Assembly: GCA_005879675.1 (NCBI GenBank)
Contig: VBJE01000274.1
Location: 1-8,230 of the forward strand
From: Chloroflexota bacterium
GTDB taxonomy: Bacteria > Chloroflexota > Dormibacteria > Dormibacterales > Dormibacteraceae
Length of the DNA: 8,230 nucleotides
Direction of reading: 5' to 3'
Positions 5,297 through 8,230 of the stretch are shown piece by piece (within the stretch, counting starts at the first letter, position 1; the number at the start of each line of letters is the position of its first letter). The notes below the pieces were generated by a model. The model did no database searches. It was not told the origin of the DNA and saw nothing but the letters and a program-made list of their open reading frames with translations. The position numbers and the translations under genes were made by a program.

Positions 5297-6724
5297 GCCC
5301 GAAGGAACGGGGCGCGGCGAATCGTGTCCGCGTGGTCGGGCGACTCGCCCTCGCGGCGCCGCGTGATCCAGTCCGGGACGTCTTTGAAGACGACGGTGTT
5401 TCCGATCAGAAGTTGCACGATGTCCGGCTCCTCGGCCGCGACGCGGACAGCGATCCGGATCAGGTAGCCCTGGCTCTTCAGCGCCGCCCAGCTCCGCTCC
5501 CAGGCCACCTCCTTCTGTCCGGACCACGTCTGGCGCACCGTGCGGTCCCGCGCGATCGTCACGTCCTTGCGGTTCTGGTAGCGGCGCCGCACGAGCTCGG
5601 TGACGTCCTTGTCCACGTCCTCTGCGACGAGCGCCGCCAGGGGCAGCGCGCGGTCGTCGACCGCGGGCCGGTTCTTGATCTCGAAGATCGTGTTCGCGGT
5701 GGGGGCCAGCGCCCGGATCACGCTTGCGTGCCGCGGGCAGAAAGGCGTCCGCTCGATGAACTGGATGTGGCGCCGGCACCACCAGCTGTTGCACTTGCGT
5801 CCCGTCATGTCGGTGTAGGCGCACGCCCAGCCACGGCGCTCCTGGCAGTCGCTGTACGTGCACACACCCGCCGGCTTGTTGCTCCGCGGGTGGGTGGGCG
5901 ACGGCTGCCTTCGGCATGTAGTGGAAGGCGCCGGCGAACTGTTCGCACGTCTGGAAGCGCTGCTCGCGGTCCTTGTGGGCGGCCTTCCAGATGATCTCCA
6001 TGATCGGCGAGGGGATGGCGGTGGAGGCGCGCGGGCGGTCGAAGACCTGCGAGTGCAGCACCGCGGGGAGCGGACCGGTGAACGGCGGCTCGCCGTGGAG
6101 CAGCTCGTACAGGATCATGCCGAGCGAGTAGATGTCTGCGGTGGCGTCGACGGGCTCGCCCTTCACCTGCTCGGGCGCCATGTAGGCCGGCGTGCCGACC
6201 ATGCTTCCGGTCGCGGTCAGGCGGTGCTTGTCGTCGATCAGCTTGGAGATGCCGAAGTCGAGGATCTTGGTCTTGCCGCGGTTGGAGATGAGGATGTTGT
6301 CAGGCTTCAGGTCGCGGTGCACGACCTGGTAGTCGTGGGCGACGCCGACCGCCGACAGGAGCTGCTGGATGAGGTCGACCGAGACGTCGACGGAAAAGCG
6401 CCCGTACTCGTCCAGCCACGAGCGCATCGAGCGCCCGTCGACCCACTCCATGACGATGAAGAGGACGGGCCCGTCCTCGTCGAAGTCGTAGACCCGGACG
6501 ATGCCAGGGTGGTTCAGGGCCGCGACCGTTGCCGCCTCCCGGTGGAAGCGCTGGCGGAAGCTCGGGTCCGAGGAGTACTGGTCCGACAGGACCTTGATCG
6601 CGACCGGGATCTCCAGCCGCGGATGGGTCGAGCGGTAGACCACTCCCATCGCGCCTCGCCCGAGCTCGGCTTCGATCGGATACCGCCCTAACTGTGTCGT
6701 GCTCACCTTGGGTTCTATGGGCAT
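4034..6724 (-). CDS. Ser/Thr protein kinase (N-terminal) in one open frame with AAA+ ATPase; frame disrupted in the middle
   Basis: The ATG at 6724 opens an 896-codon frame. Residues about 14-268 are a complete PknB-like kinase: Gly-rich loop GRGAMGVV (22-29), VAIK with K44, helix-C E63, HRDLKPDN (136-143, catalytic D138), DFG (156-158), APE (183-185) and D197. All key residues are present, so it should be active and cytoplasmic. No transmembrane helix is seen. After about residue 286 the frame turns into Arg/Ala/Pro/Gly-rich text unlike protein, until about residue 470. There it resumes as a winged-helix/AAA+ ATPase that ends at 4034. The missing middle is encoded in another frame (5233-5865 entry). 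As printed the kinase has no stop of its own before the ATPase end. Either one kinase / Cys-rich / ATPase polypeptide is interrupted by two compensating one-base shifts, or two overlapping genes are present. The 52-base gap upstream shows no clear ribosome binding site. Confidence 0.8.
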   Translation of the reverse strand: MPIEPKVSTTQLGRYPIEAELGRGAMGVVYRSTHPRLEIPVAIKVLSDQYSSDPSFRQRFHREAATVAALNHPGIVRVYDFDEDGPVLFIVMEWVDGRSMRSWLDEYGRFSVDVSVDLIQQLLSAVGVAHDYQVVHRDLKPDNILISNRGKTKILDFGISKLIDDKHRLTATGSMVGTPAYMAPEQVKGEPVDATADIYSLGMILYELLHGEPPFTGPLPAVLHSQVFDRPRASTAIPSPIMEIIWKAAHKDREQRFQTCEQFAGAFHYMPKAAVAHPPAEQQAGGCVHVQRLPGAPWLGVRLHRHDGTQVQQLVVPAPHPVHRADAFLPAARKRDPGAGPHREHDLRDQEPARGRRPRAAPGGARRRGRGQGRHRARAAPLPEPQGRDDRAGPHGAPDVVRTEGGGLGAELGGAEEPGLPDPDRCPRRGRGAGHRATSDRKHRRLQRRPGLDHAAPRGRVARPRGHDSPRPVPSGVPSTNSRQIEPPPPPEINRTLIEGMVLRIAASATRVTGYEVAEALALPFSAIDPILKALTGTNLLDALGLAQEQGPWLGRPLPERMAYAITKQGRTRSDQIGDSSTRYLGPAPVSMQEYKAVLAEAAKPGTLDLVKVSLALSGIELAPGVMEAVRAAVNSRSSIFIYGAPGNGKTTLARRISSLLGGPVLLPVGLDVGGGEVMTIFDGAVHRLEPNQPADRRWRRVARPLVQVGGEFQLEMFDPTWEDGSRVYGAPLQVKANGGVLLIDDLGRQRVSPKQILDRLLVPLEQDTDFLNLTATGRKVEIPFRAQLALSTNLKPAELLDEAYLRRLAYKVLMPDPTWEMWCRIFERERDRLTIPPAPQALEMIQSLYGGRPLRGNHPRDLLERLVDVSSARGVRPQLTAELVEAAWNTLFVAS
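5233..5865 (-). CDS. Cys/His-rich probable zinc-binding segment, shifted continuation of the kinase
   Basis: This frame encodes coherent protein from the GTG at 5865 to about residue 188, whereas the kinase frame here is nonsense. It begins with a ligand-rich cluster: C2, C7, C15, C25, C30, H33, C43 and H46, with spacing Cx4C, Cx7C, Cx9C, Cx4C, Cx2H and Cx2H. That is enough for two zinc sites. A mixed alpha/beta region of about 120 residues follows (for example IFEIKNRPAVDDRALPLAAL and VRVAAEEPDIVQLLIGNTVV). The last ~22 residues before the stop at 5233 are Arg/Ser-rich and look like out-of-frame reading of the ATPase start. The GTG has no ribosome binding site. Deleting one G of the GGG run at 5869-5867 would join this segment in frame after the kinase residues AEQQAGG, so I read it as the kinase's C-terminal or middle domain rather than a separate gene. 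The fold is unrecognised. Confidence 0.6.
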   Translation of the reverse strand: MCTYSDCQERRGWACAYTDMTGRKCNSWWCRRHIQFIERTPFCPRHASVIRALAPTANTIFEIKNRPAVDDRALPLAALVAEDVDKDVTELVRRRYQNRKDVTIARDRTVRQTWSGQKEVAWERSWAALKSQGYLIRIAVRVAAEEPDIVQLLIGNTVVFKDVPDWITRRREGESPDHADTIRRAPFLRACRRPTAGRSSRRHRRRSTAR

Positions 6725-6776
6725 GCCAGTATGCCGGACAGACCCGGAGTTTCCGATCGGTTTGGAGGAGCCTGGC

Positions 6777-7733
6777 CTAGCTGAAGACGCTCAGCGGCAG
6801 GTAGAAGGAGACGCCCCAGTTGGGCTGGTCGACGATCTGGCTGATGTGCAGGTCGCCGGCGAGGCTGCACAGGATGTAGGCGTCCTCGCGGCTCAACCCG
6901 TGGTCCGCGGCCAGCCAGTCGATGGTGTAGCGCACGGCGTTGCGGGCGTTCTCCATCAGGTCGGGGCCCAGGGCGCAGACCGAGTGGTAGCCGGCTGCGT
7001 CGCTGCGCGGTTGGAGAGGCGCCGCGGGCGTGACAAAGTGGAAGCTCCAGGGGCGCGGCGAGCCGCCCTTGACCACTCCAAATCGGAGTGAGAACGTCAT
7101 GGGGCATTCGATCCCGGTAACGCAGACTTCTCCATCTCCCTGCGCGGCGTGGCAGTCGCCCGCGGAGAACATCGCGCCAGGCACGAAAACCGGCAGGTAG
7201 AGCTTGGTTCCGGCCGTCAGGTGGCGGGTGTCGACGTTGCCCGCGCCCTTGGTCGGCGGCAGCACGTCGATGGGTCCCTTGTCGTCGGTGGCGACGCCCA
7301 TCGTCCCGCAGAAGGGAGCGATGGGGATGTGGACGTCATGGCGCAGCTCGGCCGAGGTGCGGTCGCCCAGGTCGAAGTAGCGGACGTATGGGTCGGGGAA
7401 GTCGGAGGCAAGGAGGCCGAGTCCCGGGAGAAGGGCGGCCCAACCCCAGGCGCCTGGCTTCAGCTCCAGGATCTCGACCTCGAGCGCGTCGCCCGGCTCG
7501 GCGCCACGGACGTGGACCGGTCCGCCGAGCGGGTACAGGCGGTTGAAGTCGAGGCCGCCCAGCTGCGACGCCGGGTCGCCCTTCTTGAGCTGGCCCGCCG
7601 TGACCTCTTCGGTGTCGAAGTGGACGATGTCGCCGGCGTCGATCTCGACGGCGGGCGGCAGCGAGTTGTCCCACTTGAAGTGGAAGGTCTCCCGCCCAAT
7701 CCTGTGCTCTCGCACCCCTGCCCTCACGCTCAT
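6777..7733 (-). CDS. Acetamidase/formamidase family protein (318 aa)
   Basis: Members of the FmdA/AmdA family hydrolyse short amides such as formamide or acetamide to ammonia and the acid in the cytoplasm. The segment IAPFCGTMGVA (138-148), the KGAGNVDTRHL stretch (162-172) and GDCHAAQGDGEVCVTGIE (192-209) match the conserved core of this family. SLAGDLHISQIVD (290-302) follows near the end. Length 318 is within the usual range for the shorter members. The start ATG at 7733 is fixed by a strong ribosome binding site and overlaps the stop of the acyl-CoA ligase gene (ATGA). The two are therefore likely co-translated, and the true substrate may be an amide connected to the acyl acid handled by the ligase (inference). 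It ends at TAG with 52 bases before the kinase gene on the same strand. The family is sure; the exact substrate is not. Confidence 0.9.
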   Translation of the reverse strand: MSVRAGVREHRIGRETFHFKWDNSLPPAVEIDAGDIVHFDTEEVTAGQLKKGDPASQLGGLDFNRLYPLGGPVHVRGAEPGDALEVEILELKPGAWGWAALLPGLGLLASDFPDPYVRYFDLGDRTSAELRHDVHIPIAPFCGTMGVATDDKGPIDVLPPTKGAGNVDTRHLTAGTKLYLPVFVPGAMFSAGDCHAAQGDGEVCVTGIECPMTFSLRFGVVKGGSPRPWSFHFVTPAAPLQPRSDAAGYHSVCALGPDLMENARNAVRYTIDWLAADHGLSREDAYILCSLAGDLHISQIVDQPNWGVSFYLPLSVFS

Positions 7734-8230
7734 TTGCGAGCCTCCTCCTTCACTCCTTCCTTGATCGGCGCCGCGTTGGCGCGCAGGACCTTCTTGTCGA
7801 ACTTCCCGACCGAGGTCTTGGGCACCTCGTCGATGAACCTGACCTCGTCGGGCAGCCACCACTTGGCGACCTTGTCCCGGAGGAACTCTCTGATCTCCTC
7901 CTCGGTCACCTGGCCCTTGAACTCCGGGCGTGCCACCGCATAGACGACCGGCCGTTCGTCCCACTTGGGATGCGGCAGGCCGATGACCGCCGCCTCGATG
8001 ATCTTGGGGTGGGCCATCACCGCGTTCTCGAGCTCGACGGATGAGATCCACTCGCCGCCGGACTTGATCACGTCCTTGGTCCGGTCGACGATCTGGATGT
8101 AGCCGTCGGGGCTGATCTTGGCCACGCCGCCGGTGCGGAACCAACCGTCTTCGGTGAGCTTGTCGGGGTCGTAGCCGTTGTGGTAGGCGCGGGCGATCCA
8201 CGGCCCGCGCACCTGTATCTCCCCGAACGC
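7730..8230 (-). CDS. Fatty-acyl-CoA ligase (AMP-binding family), C-terminal 166 residues
   Basis: The frame runs in from beyond the window's right edge and ends in TGA at 7732-7730. It is the end of an ANL-superfamily acyl-CoA synthetase, closest in feel to medium/long-chain (AlkK-like) ligases. Visible motifs are GEIQVRGPW (3-11), DGWFRTGGVAKISPDGY (28-44), the hinge motif DRTKDVIKSGGEW (49-61) and SSVELENA (63-70). The C-terminal lysine motif PKTSVGKFDKK (137-147) carries catalytic K143. These enzymes activate an acid with ATP to an acyl-AMP and then transfer it to CoA. Residue 35 is Gly (codon GGC at 8128-8126) where the family has an almost invariant Asp in RTGD, which contacts the ATP ribose. 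This may be a sequence error, a pseudogene mutation or a real change. It is translationally coupled to the downstream amidase. Confidence 0.92.
   Translation of the reverse strand, partial: AFGEIQVRGPWIARAYHNGYDPDKLTEDGWFRTGGVAKISPDGYIQIVDRTKDVIKSGGEWISSVELENAVMAHPKIIEAAVIGLPHPKWDERPVVYAVARPEFKGQVTEEEIREFLRDKVAKWWLPDEVRFIDEVPKTSVGKFDKKVLRANAAPIKEGVKEEARK
7741..7749 (-). promoter_or_regulatory. Strong ribosome binding site for the amidase gene
   Basis: On the - strand AGGAGGAGG ends 7 bases before the ATG at 7733. It lies inside the end of the acyl-CoA ligase coding sequence and selects ATG 7733 over any longer in-frame opening upstream. Confidence 0.75.

Noticed and set aside
4148..5467. Long open frame (439 codons) on the + strand across the ATPase region
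   Set aside because: It lies opposite the AAA+ ATPase with its clear Walker A/B motifs. Its own translation is Arg/His/Leu-rich without motifs, as expected of an antisense shadow in GC-rich DNA.
5858..6691. Open frame of 277 codons on the + strand opposite the kinase
   Set aside because: It is the complement of the conserved kinase motifs; its Val/Asp/Gly/Arg-rich translation has no recognisable domain.
6725..6776. Promoter for the kinase from a CATACT (6733-6728 on the - strand)
   Set aside because: It lies only about 4 bases before the ATG with no acceptable -35, so it would need a leaderless transcript; not supported.
7149..7943. Open frame of 264 codons on the + strand opposite the amidase and ligase
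   Set aside because: It is antisense to two coupled genes with strong family motifs and has no supporting start site.

Overview
This is a GC-rich bacterial window with densely packed genes, non-ATG starts (GTG and TTG) and 4-base start/stop overlaps (ATGA, GTGA). The gene set is a DUF1501 protein beside a ferric-reductase-like membrane protein, a PrsW-type protease, a Rho-N-like small basic protein, a PknB-like kinase with an AAA+ ATPase, and an acetamidase/formamidase beside an acyl-CoA ligase. It suggests a soil or sediment bacterium of the Chloroflexota / Dormibacteraeota / Actinomycetota sphere. That placement is inference from style and gene content; no marker gene settles it.

Layout. 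(1) 1-1189, + strand: the C-terminal part of a DUF1501 protein, a small one-helix secreted or anchored protein, and a five-helix ferric-reductase-like haem membrane protein, almost without gaps. (2) 1190-1296: a short convergent gap with a probable terminator for the opposing genes. (3) 1297-3167, - strand: a two-gene unit, first a single-pass membrane protein with an extracytoplasmic beta-rich domain, then a PrsW-family intramembrane metalloprotease, joined by a GTGA overlap. (4) 3227-3553, + strand: a 108-residue basic protein with a C-terminal Rho-N/SAP-like motif, of the type often labelled 'plasmid stabilization protein'. (5) 3554-4033: no conventional gene except tRNA-Leu(CAG) on the - strand with an encoded CCA end. 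This stretch also holds short repeats and two 42-nt repeat units, each with a hairpin followed by T5, which look like tandem terminators.

(6) 4034-6724, - strand: the most interesting part. One uninterrupted 896-codon frame encodes a Ser/Thr kinase at its start and a winged-helix plus AAA+ ATPase at its end. The middle third of that frame is nonsense, while another frame there encodes a convincing protein segment with a Cys/His cluster. Two compensating one-base shifts would give one kinase / zinc-binding / ATPase polypeptide. Alternatively there are two overlapping genes with one shift inside the kinase gene.

(7) 6777-8230, - strand: the C-terminal third of a fatty-acyl-CoA ligase overlapping by ATGA with an acetamidase/formamidase-family hydrolase, probably co-translated. 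The ligase has Gly in place of the usually invariant ATP-ribose-binding Asp of its RTGD motif.

I see no CRISPR array, transposase, integrase or clear mobile element.
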